Shown here: one piece after another, positions 1 through 7,600 of the stretch
Layout: each line of letters begins with the position of its first letter
Numbering within the stretch: position 1 is the first letter of the stretch
Origin: an uncultured Nitrosopumilaceae archaeon
Lineage (GTDB): Archaea > Thermoproteota > Nitrososphaeria > Nitrososphaerales > Nitrosopumilaceae
Length of the DNA: 43,730 nucleotides
Direction of reading: 5' to 3'
Assembly: GCA_937897875.1 (NCBI GenBank)
Contig: CALCPD010000059.1
Span: forward strand, 1 to 43,730
Notes under the pieces: model-generated
What the model was told of the DNA's origin: nothing
The model's input: only the letters and a program-made list of their open reading frames with translations
Databases searched by the model: none
Made by a program: the position numbers and the translations under genes

Positions 1-525
1 TCTATCATATACAGGAAAACCAGAATTAATATTATTAGAAGAGTTTGAATCAGGAAAAACATAGATAACGAATTCAATCCATGGATAATCAGGATCAATA
101 ATTCTATAAGTTCCAAGATCACTTAATAGAAAAGATGTAGAATCACCAGGAGGAATTACATCAGTAATTATTCTATCATCTTTGTTAAAATCACACAAAT
201 TATCATCAGAACCATAATTATTACTAGATGGCTTAACCTTTTCATTTAATTCGCAAATCAAATAGTCATCATAAGATGATACCAGACCAGCATTGTTTGA
301 ATTAGAAACCCCACTAACAAAAGTATGAGAAACAGAATCATTATTCATAATTGTAATTGTCATTCCAGGTGAAGAAGAAAATAAGGAATTATCAACAAAA
401 TGGCCACTATTTTGAACATAAGCATTTTCAATTATTTGAACAGAGGTAATATCTGATGAAGTTTCAGCATAAACTAAAACTGTAGAAAGCATTGTAAACA
501 GAATCAAACCCAAAGAAATTTTCAT
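1..525 (-). CDS. Secreted cupredoxin-like protein, 3' part missing
   Basis: The frame is open from an ATG at 525 down to the window edge, giving 175 codons without a stop, so the C-terminus lies outside the window. An in-frame GTG at 537 is an alternative start. The protein begins with a typical signal peptide (MKISLGLILFTMLSTVLVYA) and is then rich in Ser, Asn and Asp. A segment near residue 65 (NDSVSHTFVSG) looks like the first copper-ligand strand of plastocyanin-type proteins. The later segment GTYRIIDPDYPWIEF sits where blue-copper proteins have Cys-x-His, but it has no Cys or His. It is therefore a cupredoxin-like exported protein whose type 1 copper site looks incomplete in the visible part. 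Ammonia-oxidising archaea encode many exported cupredoxins, which fits the context. A TATA-like AATTTAAAG lies near 563-571. No function is assigned. Confidence 0.6.
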   Translation of the reverse strand, partial: MKISLGLILFTMLSTVLVYAETSSDITSVQIIENAYVQNSGHFVDNSLFSSSPGMTITIMNNDSVSHTFVSGVSNSNNAGLVSSYDDYLICELNEKVKPSSNNYGSDDNLCDFNKDDRIITDVIPPGDSTSFLLSDLGTYRIIDPDYPWIEFVIYVFPDSNSSNNINSGFPVYDR

Positions 526-704
526 TAATGAATTCACATTAGGAAAATGTAAAGTTTCAGACTTTAAATTATGAAAACTTTTTTCTTGTAACACAAATTT
601 TTACCTCAAAAAGGGTGTTAAAATCAAAGAGATGATTATTAATCACGTAAAAGTCAATTTTTTTGAATATTTGAAATACTTAGGCACGAATCAGAATTAA
701 AAAA

Positions 705-1637
705 CTAAATTACACCACGAAGAATCTGAATAATTTTCTCGCCAATCACATTTGCAGCTAAAGATTGGGCTTCTTTTGTTTGAGCACCAATATGAGGAGT
801 CAAAATTACATTATCAAGTTCTGCCAATTTGTTTCCAATAGCAGGTTCTTTTTCAAATACATCTAAAGCTGCACCACCTAAAGTGCCATTTTTGATTGCA
901 TCATACAATGCTTCCTCATCAACAACACCGCCTCTAGAAGTATTGATAATTTTTGCAGTATTTTTCATAGTTGACATTTTTTCTGCATTCAGTAAATGAT
1001 GAGTAGAATCTAACAATGGAACATGAATAGATACATAATCACAACTTTGCAATAATGTATTCAAGTCAGATTTCATCAAACCAACTTCTTTTGCAAATTC
1101 TTCATCAATTGGCATTACATCATATCCAATAATATTCATGTTAAGTGCACGTGCAAGTCTAGCCAATCTTTTTCCAATATTACCTAAACCAATAATTCCC
1201 AAATATTTTCCACGAAGTTCAGTTCCCTTTAGTTCTTTTTTAAGCCATTTTCCATCACGTATTGCTCTATCACCTCTAGCAGTTTGTCTTGCCAAAGATA
1301 ACATTAGACCTAAAACTAATTCAGCAACTGCATTCATTGCACCTTCTACAGCATTAATTACACGGATATTTTTTGTCTTAGCAGCTTCTTGATCAACATT
1401 ATCAAGTCCAACACCAACACGTGCAATAATTTTACAATTATCAGCTTTGTCAATCATTTCTTTTGTTATTGTAGTTCTACTTCTTACAATTATAATATTG
1501 AAAGTGGAAATTTTTTCTAAAATTTGTTCTGGAGTAATTTCAGGTTCATAAGAAATTTTTAAACCATTGTCTGTTAAAATTTTTGTTAAAACTGGATCTA
1601 CTTCATCACAAATAAGTACAGAATCTTCAAAACTCAT
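705..1637 (-). CDS. serA: D-3-phosphoglycerate dehydrogenase
   Basis: It oxidises 3-phosphoglycerate to 3-phosphohydroxypyruvate, the first step of serine synthesis, in the cytoplasm. At 310 aa it is the short form: substrate and NAD domains only, without the C-terminal ACT domain of feedback-inhibited enzymes. The NAD-binding GLGNIGKR motif is at residues 150-157. The D-2-hydroxyacid dehydrogenase catalytic triad is visible as Arg235 (NTSRGGVVDE), Glu264 (FEKEP) and His282 (TPHIGA). The ATG at 1637 has a GGAG about 8 nt upstream and a TATA-like element near 1661-1668, so the start is well placed. It lies downstream of nirK on the same strand but probably has its own promoter. A related 2-hydroxyacid dehydrogenase is possible, but the sequence reads as SerA. 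Confidence 0.88.
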   Translation of the reverse strand: MSFEDSVLICDEVDPVLTKILTDNGLKISYEPEITPEQILEKISTFNIIIVRSRTTITKEMIDKADNCKIIARVGVGLDNVDQEAAKTKNIRVINAVEGAMNAVAELVLGLMLSLARQTARGDRAIRDGKWLKKELKGTELRGKYLGIIGLGNIGKRLARLARALNMNIIGYDVMPIDEEFAKEVGLMKSDLNTLLQSCDYVSIHVPLLDSTHHLLNAEKMSTMKNTAKIINTSRGGVVDEEALYDAIKNGTLGGAALDVFEKEPAIGNKLAELDNVILTPHIGAQTKEAQSLAANVIGEKIIQILRGVI

Positions 1638-1669
1638 TAAACTCCAAAATGAAATGCGGCATATAATTC

Positions 1670-1698
1670 ATTAAAAAATTAAAAAAATGAAAAAATAT
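1670..1698 (-). terminator. T-rich terminator region after nirK
   Basis: Reading the minus strand, the sequence after the nirK stop contains several runs of five to seven T residues separated by single other bases. Archaeal terminators are typically such oligo-T tracts without an obligatory hairpin. Placement is approximate. Confidence 0.45.
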
Positions 1699-1704
1699 TA
1701 TAGT

Positions 1705-3117
1705 TTATTGACCAGTGAGGATTCCAGCTACTACAGGAATTACTTCCCAGAGTGGAATTACACCATTGTCTTTCAATTCAGAAGCTACTTCATCAGTGTA
1801 TAAACCGTGAATGTTTACTGCAGGGTGGGCAATACTGTTAGCTCCAGTTGGAGGAACGGCATCACTTGGATTGCCTAAAACATATGCATAAGATGCAACT
1901 GGTGCTGGGATAATCTCAGCATCGACTAGAACTGGGTTCAAGCCGAATGGATCACCTGCAACAAAGATTGTTGCTGCGCCAGTGTAAATTGCTGCATAAT
2001 CATGGTTTACTGCTGCGTATACACCTGGTTCATCAAAGACTAAATCAACAATCATGTTTTGTGAGCCACCGAGTAACCATGTTTCAGTTGCTGCGGATTG
2101 TACTCTATTGCCTTGGACAACTCTATCCAAGATTTCTCCAACAATGTGGAAGAAAACTGGTTCGTTACCATGGTTTTCAATAAAGAGTCTCACGTGTTGA
2201 TCATTTTCAACAAACAAGAGTTGTGATTGGTATTGCTCGTGTTCAAGTCCATTCCATGGTTGTGCAACAAAGATGTTTTTGTTGGTATCACCATTTACAA
2301 GTAAGTTGTGTGCCATGTTTGGTACATAACCGAATTGCATTCCATTAACTACAGTTGCGGTGTTTTGATGTGCAAACATTGCGCCTGCATCATAGTTACC
2401 GTCTGCGGTAAGGTACAATTGATTGTATTGGAGTGTGAACTCTAGTGCATCTGCATCATAGAACATTCTGTCTAATTCACCGCTGCCGCTAGTTTTCTCG
2501 ACCATTAATTTCTTGTATCCGTTAGCTGGGTCAACGATTGCAATTCCGTACATGCCGGAAAGAACGTGTTGATCCATACCTGCTAAGTGAACACCAGAAC
2601 AGTGGTATTTGAAAACACCAGCTGATTCAGCAATGTAGCAATATTGACTTGTCTCTCCTGGGTTAACAGAATCAAAGTATGTTGCTGACATTTGTGATGC
2701 GTGCATATCGTTACCGTGACCGGTTACTTCATCTGCTGGAATAACTAATGTCATTTGTACAACGTCACCTTGTGTAACTCTTAATGTTGGTCCTGGGACC
2801 TGGCCATTAAAGGTCATGGCGTTGTAGGTTTTTCCTCCCATAATTGGAAGTTCGACACTTTCACCAGTTAGATTAAACTCGACGACAGTTCGTCCAGTAT
2901 CTGCAAGTGCACCACAATCAGTTTCTGCGAATGCTTGAGGCATTACGAGTTGTAAACCGCCCATTTGATGGATTTGTTCAAGTACGTCAACATCCATTTT
3001 GTTGATGTCGAGTCCTTGTCCACTAATTTGGGTATTTGTGTATGTGCTTCCGAATAAGGTTGCTCCCATTACAGCTACTGCTGCAATTGTGAAGAGCATA
3101 CTAACTTTCTTATTCAT
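1705..3117 (-). CDS. nirK: NirK-type copper nitrite reductase (multicopper oxidase)
   Basis: This exported two-domain copper enzyme matches the NirK of ammonia-oxidising archaea, thought to act on nitrite/NO in ammonia-oxidation energy metabolism outside the membrane. The 470 aa protein starts with a signal peptide (about residues 1-25). Ligands can be placed by spacing to NirK: His134, Cys173, His184 and Met189 for the type 1 site, and His139, His172 and His324 (FHIVGE) for the type 2 site. Asp137 is in the catalytic-Asp position. The segment HCSGVHLAGMDQHVLSGMYG has a two-residue longer Cys-to-His loop than bacterial NirK. The C-terminus extends about 80 residues past the cupredoxin core and ends in a hydrophobic stretch. 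Its third codon positions look more GC-rich than its neighbours', as expected for high expression. A TATA box 25 nt before the ATG implies a leaderless mRNA. The physiological reaction in archaea is still debated. Confidence 0.92.
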   Translation of the reverse strand: MNKKVSMLFTIAAVAVMGATLFGSTYTNTQISGQGLDINKMDVDVLEQIHQMGGLQLVMPQAFAETDCGALADTGRTVVEFNLTGESVELPIMGGKTYNAMTFNGQVPGPTLRVTQGDVVQMTLVIPADEVTGHGNDMHASQMSATYFDSVNPGETSQYCYIAESAGVFKYHCSGVHLAGMDQHVLSGMYGIAIVDPANGYKKLMVEKTSGSGELDRMFYDADALEFTLQYNQLYLTADGNYDAGAMFAHQNTATVVNGMQFGYVPNMAHNLLVNGDTNKNIFVAQPWNGLEHEQYQSQLLFVENDQHVRLFIENHGNEPVFFHIVGEILDRVVQGNRVQSAATETWLLGGSQNMIVDLVFDEPGVYAAVNHDYAAIYTGAATIFVAGDPFGLNPVLVDAEIIPAPVASYAYVLGNPSDAVPPTGANSIAHPAVNIHGLYTDEVASELKDNGVIPLWEVIPVVAGILTGQ

Positions 3118-3138
3118 GGTACAAATCCCGAAAAGGAG

Positions 3139-3145
3139 ATATAAA
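3139..3145 (-). promoter_or_regulatory. TATA box of nirK
   Basis: On the minus strand the sequence reads TTTATAT, centred 25 nt before the nirK ATG at 3117. Archaeal transcription starts about 25 nt after the TATA box, so the mRNA should begin at or next to the start codon (leaderless). No Shine-Dalgarno sequence sits directly before the ATG, which fits. Confidence 0.7.
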
Positions 3146-3270
3146 TATCAAACCAGAGTTTTCATGGTGCTAACGATCTTACTAGTACTAAATTAGATGA
3201 AAACATAATTCTACAAATATAGAATGATTAGAAAAGGAATGAATAATAGAAGTAAAAATGTAAAGTCAAC

Positions 3271-4632
3271 ATGAAATTTCGCATAGATCAAGATTCTCTG
3301 GGAAAAGTCAAAATTCCTGAAGATGCATATTATGGTGCATTTACAGGTCGAGCAATTAAACAATATCACGTTACAGGAAACAAAGCCCACAAAAATTTGA
3401 TTGAGGCATTTGTTATGATAAAAAGATCTGCAGCAGTTGCAAATATGAAAACAAAAGCAATTGATGTAAAACGTGGAAAAGCAATAGTTTCAGCATGTGA
3501 TAAAATATTGTCAGGAAAATTTACTGATCAATTTGTAGTCGATATGATAAACTCTGGTGCAGGTACTGCATTTAACATGAACTCTAATGAAGTGATATCT
3601 AATGTCGCATTAGAAATTATGCATAAAAAGAAAGGACAGCATCAATTCCTACATCCAAATGATCATGTTAACATGTCACAATCAAGTAATGATACATACC
3701 CAACTGCAATGCATGTGGCAATTTTGATGAACCTTAAAGAAACAATTCCTGCAATTGAAATTTTAATTAAATCATTATCTAAAAAGGCTAAAGAGTTTTC
3801 ATCATTTAAAAAAATTGGAAGAACTCATTTGATGGATGCATTACCAATTACATTAGGTAGTGAATTTGCAGCTTATGCAACATCAATTACAAAGGCTAAA
3901 AACAACATCATTGCAGCACAAAAAGAATTACAAAATATTGCACTAGGAGGTACAGCAGTAGGTAATGGAGCAAACACGCCAAAAGGATATAGAAAAATTG
4001 CAATCACAGAACTTGGAAAAATTTCTAACCTTAAACTAAAACCTGAACCAGATATGCAATTTAGTTTACAAAGTAAATTACCAGTTGCAAATGTATCAGC
4101 TGCGTTACGAAACTTAGCATTAGAAATTGGAAAAATTGCAAATGATATTAGATTAATGGCATCAGGTCCAATTGCGGGCTTGGCAGAATTAGGAATTCCT
4201 GCAGTTCATGCAGGTTCATCAATTATGCCAGGAAAAGTAAACCCATCATTAGCTGAATGTATGAACATGATTTGTTTTAACATCATTGGAAATGATACAG
4301 CAGTATCATATGCAGCACAAGGTGGACAATTTGAGCTAAATGTAATGTTACCAGGAATGTTAAAGCCAGTATTGGAATCAACAGATATGCTAAAAAACTT
4401 CTTACCAATATTTTCTGCAAATCTAATTGATGGACTTACTGCAAATAAGCAAAAACTACAAGAGAATATTGAAAACAGTCCAGTAATCGTTACGTTACTA
4501 ACACCAAAAATAGGATATTTGAAATCAGCAGAACTGTTTAAAGAATCACTGAAAACTGGAAAAACAATTAGAGAGCTAGTAGTTTCAAAGAAACTAATGA
4601 GTAACAAAGAAATCGATTCGTTGTTTAAATAA
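3271..4632 (+). CDS. fumC: Class II fumarate hydratase
   Basis: This is a fumarase/aspartase superfamily enzyme of 453 aa, the usual length. It most likely interconverts fumarate and malate in the TCA cycle. The family signature GSSIMPGKVN is at residues 315-324 and carries the catalytic Ser loop. NMNSNEVISN (about 102-111) and HPNDHVNMSQSSND (128-141) are the other two conserved regions. GRTHLMDALP (183-192) has His at the position where fumarases have the histidine base; aspartases usually have Gln there, which favours FumC. Some segments (NTPKGY) resemble aspartate ammonia-lyase, so that activity is not excluded. The stop is 3 nt before the next gene, the tRNA methylthiotransferase, suggesting cotranscription. 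Confidence 0.82.
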   Translation: MKFRIDQDSLGKVKIPEDAYYGAFTGRAIKQYHVTGNKAHKNLIEAFVMIKRSAAVANMKTKAIDVKRGKAIVSACDKILSGKFTDQFVVDMINSGAGTAFNMNSNEVISNVALEIMHKKKGQHQFLHPNDHVNMSQSSNDTYPTAMHVAILMNLKETIPAIEILIKSLSKKAKEFSSFKKIGRTHLMDALPITLGSEFAAYATSITKAKNNIIAAQKELQNIALGGTAVGNGANTPKGYRKIAITELGKISNLKLKPEPDMQFSLQSKLPVANVSAALRNLALEIGKIANDIRLMASGPIAGLAELGIPAVHAGSSIMPGKVNPSLAECMNMICFNIIGNDTAVSYAAQGGQFELNVMLPGMLKPVLESTDMLKNFLPIFSANLIDGLTANKQKLQENIENSPVIVTLLTPKIGYLKSAELFKESLKTGKTIRELVVSKKLMSNKEIDSLFK

Positions 4633-4635
4633 ATT

Positions 4636-5904
4636 ATGGCAAAAATTTTTGTTGAGGCATATGGATGCTCTGCTAGCTTTGCAGATTCTGAAATGATTTC
4701 AGGGTTAATTGTTAATGGCGGACATACATTAGCAACAGATTCATCAGAATCAGATCTTAATCTGATTGTAACATGTTCAGTTAAAGATACTACTGCAAAT
4801 AAAATGATGCATAGAATCAAATCATTAAAAGCAAAACCACTAATCGTAGCAGGATGTTTACCAAAGGCAGAACAAAGTAATGTTGAAAAATTTACAGAAA
4901 ATGCAAGTTTACTTGGGCCAAATTCACTTGGTAAAACACTAGATGTGATTAATTCAACATTAAGTGGTAAAAAACAAATTGCTTTGGAAGATTCAGATTT
5001 ATCAAAAGTAGGGCTGCCAAAAGTTAGACTAAACTCAGCAGTAGGAATTGTAGAAATTGCAAGTGGATGTATGAGTGAATGTACATTTTGTCAGACTAAA
5101 TTGGCCAAAGGAGATCTTTCTAGTTATAGATTAGGAGATATTGTTAGGCAAGTTCAAACAGAGATTAAAGAAGGATGTAAAGAAGTATGGCTAACATCAA
5201 CAGATAATGGATGTTACGGTTTTGATATTGGAACTGACTTACCGACATTAGTAAATGCAGTTTCAGAAATTCCAGAAGATTTCATGGTAAGAGTTGGAAT
5301 GATGAATCCAATGTATATGTCAAGAATTAAACAAGAACTGATAGAATCTTACGATAATGAAAAAGTTTTCAAATTCCTACATATTCCAGTTCAGAGTGGA
5401 AGTAACAAAGTACTAAATGATATGAAAAGAGGTCACACATCTGAAACATTTAGAGAAATTGTGAAAAAGACAAAAGGTAGATTTGAGAACTTTACAATTT
5501 CAACAGACATCATAGTAGGATTTCCATCAGAAACAGAAGAAGATTTTCAAAAAACATTGTCATTGTTGGATGAAACAAAACCAGATGTAGTAAATTTATC
5601 AAAATACAGTGCAAGACCAGGAACTGATGCTGCAGAATTAAAACAAATTGATGCAGCAGAAATTAAACGAAGAAGTAAAATAATTTTTGAACAGATCAAC
5701 AAAATCTCCCTTGAAAGCAACAAAAAATGGATCGGTTGGAAAGGAAAAGTATTGTTTGATGAAAATACAGAAGAAGGGATCAAAGGAAGAAATTATGCTT
5801 ACAAACCTATCTCAGTACAAGAGAAGGTCAACATAGGTGATTCACATATCGTTGAAATTACAGATGCCACAAGAAAAAGGCTAATTGGCAAGATCGCAAG
5901 CTAA
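4636..5904 (+). CDS. tRNA methylthiotransferase (archaeal e-MtaB/CDKAL1 type)
   Basis: This is a radical-SAM methylthiotransferase that likely converts t6A37 of tRNA to ms2t6A, with two 4Fe-4S clusters. The N-terminal UPF0004 domain carries cluster cysteines Cys11 (AYGCSASFADSE), Cys47 and Cys74. The radical-SAM CxxxCxxC motif is Cys145, Cys149 and Cys152 (SGCMSECTFCQ). A TRAM-like RNA-binding domain occupies roughly residues 360-422. The 422 aa length is typical of the archaeal/eukaryal branch. The start follows the fumarase stop by 3 nt. Choosing t6A rather than i6A as the substrate rests on archaeal family knowledge and has not been tested here. Confidence 0.87.
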   Translation: MAKIFVEAYGCSASFADSEMISGLIVNGGHTLATDSSESDLNLIVTCSVKDTTANKMMHRIKSLKAKPLIVAGCLPKAEQSNVEKFTENASLLGPNSLGKTLDVINSTLSGKKQIALEDSDLSKVGLPKVRLNSAVGIVEIASGCMSECTFCQTKLAKGDLSSYRLGDIVRQVQTEIKEGCKEVWLTSTDNGCYGFDIGTDLPTLVNAVSEIPEDFMVRVGMMNPMYMSRIKQELIESYDNEKVFKFLHIPVQSGSNKVLNDMKRGHTSETFREIVKKTKGRFENFTISTDIIVGFPSETEEDFQKTLSLLDETKPDVVNLSKYSARPGTDAAELKQIDAAEIKRRSKIIFEQINKISLESNKKWIGWKGKVLFDENTEEGIKGRNYAYKPISVQEKVNIGDSHIVEITDATRKRLIGKIAS

Positions 5905-5944
5905 ATTTTTTCGATCTAAAATTTGATAAAAAAAACGTAAGAAG

Positions 5945-5957
5945 GTTTTTTATGTAA
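5945..5957 (+). promoter_or_regulatory. TATA box of the FtsZ-like gene
   Basis: The T-rich sequence TTTTTTATGTAAA is centred about 26 nt before the ATG at 5977, the spacing expected for a leaderless archaeal transcript. It follows a T-run (5906-5911) that may end the upstream transcript. Confidence 0.55.
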
Positions 5958-5976
5958 ATCAGAGAATAAGATTAGA

Positions 5977-6924
5977 ATGAGTTTTCAAGTCAAAGAACCA
6001 GTATTAGTGATAGGCTTAGGTGGAGTAGGCTCAAAATTGGCAAATGAAGCAAAAAACACGCTAAATTCAGATTGCTTAATGATCAGTAACGATTCAAAAG
6101 ATTTCTCATCAGAAAATGAATCAATTCATGTATCTACAAATTCAATAATTAATCCATCAGTTCAGTTAATCAGGGGTTCAACTTACAAAGTATCTAAAGA
6201 AATCAAGTCCAAAATTTCACAATATTCCACAATTATACTAATGAGTAATCTAGCTGGAAAAGCAGGTTCAGCTATTGCCCCAGTTATTTCTGAAATGTGT
6301 AAGGAAGCAGACAAAGGATTAATCTCATTTGCAGTAATGCCATTCAAATATGAAAAGGAAAGAATATTCAATTCAGGAATAGCACTCAAAAGAATTAGAG
6401 AAAATTCTCAATGTACAATTGTTTTAGATAATGATTCATTATTAGAAAGTAATCCAGATTTAAGTCCAAAAACATGTTACAGTATTGCAAATTCTGCAAT
6501 AATGCACGTAGTGAAATCATTTGAAACAACAGAAATATCTTCTGAAACAAATATTCTAACTACAAGTAAAGAAGGACAAAGCATGGAAGATTCACTAAGA
6601 GATTCATTGAAAATGCTTTACCAAAATGCACCACCAAATACAGTTAAAAGTTCAATGATATACGTTGCAGGAGGAGAAAATATTCCAATAGGAGTAATTA
6701 ATTCAATCAAAAATATCTCAAATGGAATTACAAATAAATCAAATTCACAAATTAACATATCATCATCAGATGAATCTAAAGTTGTAATGCTATCATCTGT
6801 TCAAACAATGACAAAATTTGATAATTATGATCCATTAGGAATGATCCCAAAAGATCAAACTCTTGATTGGGATACCCCAGATTGCAGTATAGATTGTAAA
6901 TTGGACTTGTATCAATTAGAATAG
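5977..6924 (+). CDS. Divergent FtsZ/tubulin-superfamily protein
   Basis: The 315 aa protein follows the FtsZ GTPase-domain layout. The N-terminal VLVIGLGGVGSKLANEA (9-25) matches the FtsZ GxGGxG nucleotide loop. Residues 100-130 (APVISEMCKE, then FAVMPFKYEKERI) match the region after the tubulin signature. DNDSLLESNP (151-160) matches the FtsZ ND-LL segment. The tubulin signature itself (GGGTGTG in FtsZ) is replaced by NLAGKAGS at 91-98. I see no NxDxxD-type T7 catalytic loop and no C-terminal FtsA/SepF-binding tail. Thaumarchaea divide with Cdv/ESCRT proteins, so this homologue probably does another job or polymerises without normal GTP hydrolysis. Homology is reasonably sure; function is unknown. 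Confidence 0.68.
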   Translation: MSFQVKEPVLVIGLGGVGSKLANEAKNTLNSDCLMISNDSKDFSSENESIHVSTNSIINPSVQLIRGSTYKVSKEIKSKISQYSTIILMSNLAGKAGSAIAPVISEMCKEADKGLISFAVMPFKYEKERIFNSGIALKRIRENSQCTIVLDNDSLLESNPDLSPKTCYSIANSAIMHVVKSFETTEISSETNILTTSKEGQSMEDSLRDSLKMLYQNAPPNTVKSSMIYVAGGENIPIGVINSIKNISNGITNKSNSQINISSSDESKVVMLSSVQTMTKFDNYDPLGMIPKDQTLDWDTPDCSIDCKLDLYQLE

Positions 6925-6962
6925 ATAGATTTTATCAATTTTAAAAAAAATACTAAATTAAT

Positions 6963-7196
6963 TTAATTCATAACGCCATTATCATCTTTAGAATCAGATG
7001 ATACTATTGCCTTCATTTGTGAAGTGTCAGAACAAGTTTTTCTAAATCCTATATTATGCTCCGTGACTCTTACCATCCCATATCGTCTATACCCTTGAAT
7101 GGAATCATCATATTCTTTGTCATGTACAGTTAAAACTACAGCCTTTGCTTTTTTACCACATGTTTTACAATAAACAAAGATTTCAGGCATAATCAT
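6963..7196 (-). CDS. Small conserved-looking Cys-containing protein
   Basis: This 77 aa protein has an N-terminal CKTCGKK motif (Cys10, Cys13), like half of a zinc ribbon, and a single further Cys in KTCSDTSQ near residue 55. The middle is basic and Tyr-rich, and the tail is acidic (SSDSKDDNG). With only three Cys, a normal four-Cys ribbon is incomplete; one of the two His could serve as a ligand. The start is ATG 7196, with a second ATG two codons later (7190). It is convergent with the FtsZ-like gene. I do not recognise the family. Confidence 0.5.
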   Translation of the reverse strand: MIMPEIFVYCKTCGKKAKAVVLTVHDKEYDDSIQGYRRYGMVRVTEHNIGFRKTCSDTSQMKAIVSSDSKDDNGVMN

Positions 7197-7292
7197 TTTT
7201 ACTAAATAATACCTGAACTTAAAATTTGATTTATTTTAAAACTAGTGATAAAACAACAAGGAAATATGGAAAAGAAAGGAGTCCATTACCCT

Positions 7293-7318
7293 CTATCATC
7301 AAAGTCTACAAATGATAG
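7293..7318 (+). repeat. Short inverted repeat (possible hairpin)
   Basis: CTATCAT at 7293-7299 is the reverse complement of ATGATAG at 7312-7318, with a 12-nt A-rich loop. The stem is only 7 bp, so it may be chance. It sits upstream of the TATA-like element of the candidate small gene. Confidence 0.3.
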
Positions 7319-7428
7319 CATTTTCTTGTTACAGTCAATAAGTATGAAAAATATTTAAGTTTGATCATATGTACAAATTGAAGAAAAATCAGAGAAGAGC
7401 ATAAATCAAAGAAAAACATTATAGAATA

Positions 7429-7563
7429 ATGAAAAACGAACTGGCAAATAAGATAGAAAAGAAAGTATTTTGTTTCATCATGGATTTACCAGAATCTAAT
7501 TCAAACAAAAAAATAGAATCTAAAATGAAAAATTATGCCATAGATGATCATTATTCATTTTAG
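7429..7563 (+). CDS. Candidate small protein of 44 aa
   Basis: An ATG-initiated ORF encodes a Lys/Asn-rich 44 aa peptide beginning MKNELANKIEKKVFCF and ending DDHYSF. A TATA-like ATATTTAA at 7351-7358 would place transcription start near 7380, leaving a leader of about 50 nt. There is no clear Shine-Dalgarno sequence. In such AT-rich DNA an ORF of this size can be chance. No family recognised. Confidence 0.25.
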   Translation: MKNELANKIEKKVFCFIMDLPESNSNKKIESKMKNYAIDDHYSF

Positions 7564-7600
7564 AAAACCAATTTTGTTACAAATAAGAAAAGTTTAATTT

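Larger units (their letters stand above)
7197..7600. other. Longest region without a clear gene
   Basis: This stretch of about 400 bases separates the small Cys protein (minus strand) from L31e (minus strand). It contains no tRNA T-loop consensus. It holds a short inverted repeat (7293-7318), a TATA-like ATATTTAA at 7351-7358, and a 44-codon plus-strand ORF (7429-7563). These could belong to one small transcript. Otherwise it is A-rich and featureless, and it includes the promoter of the minus-strand gene at 6963-7196. Confidence 0.5.

Noticed and set aside
4206-4820. 204-codon minus-strand frame opposite fumarase and the methylthiotransferase
   Set aside because: It lies antisense to two strongly recognisable genes, has no family motif and no promoter, and reflects the AT-rich codon pattern of the other strand.
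7197-7600. tRNA gene in the long spacer
   Set aside because: No GTTCNANNC T-loop or acceptor-stem pairing was found on either strand.
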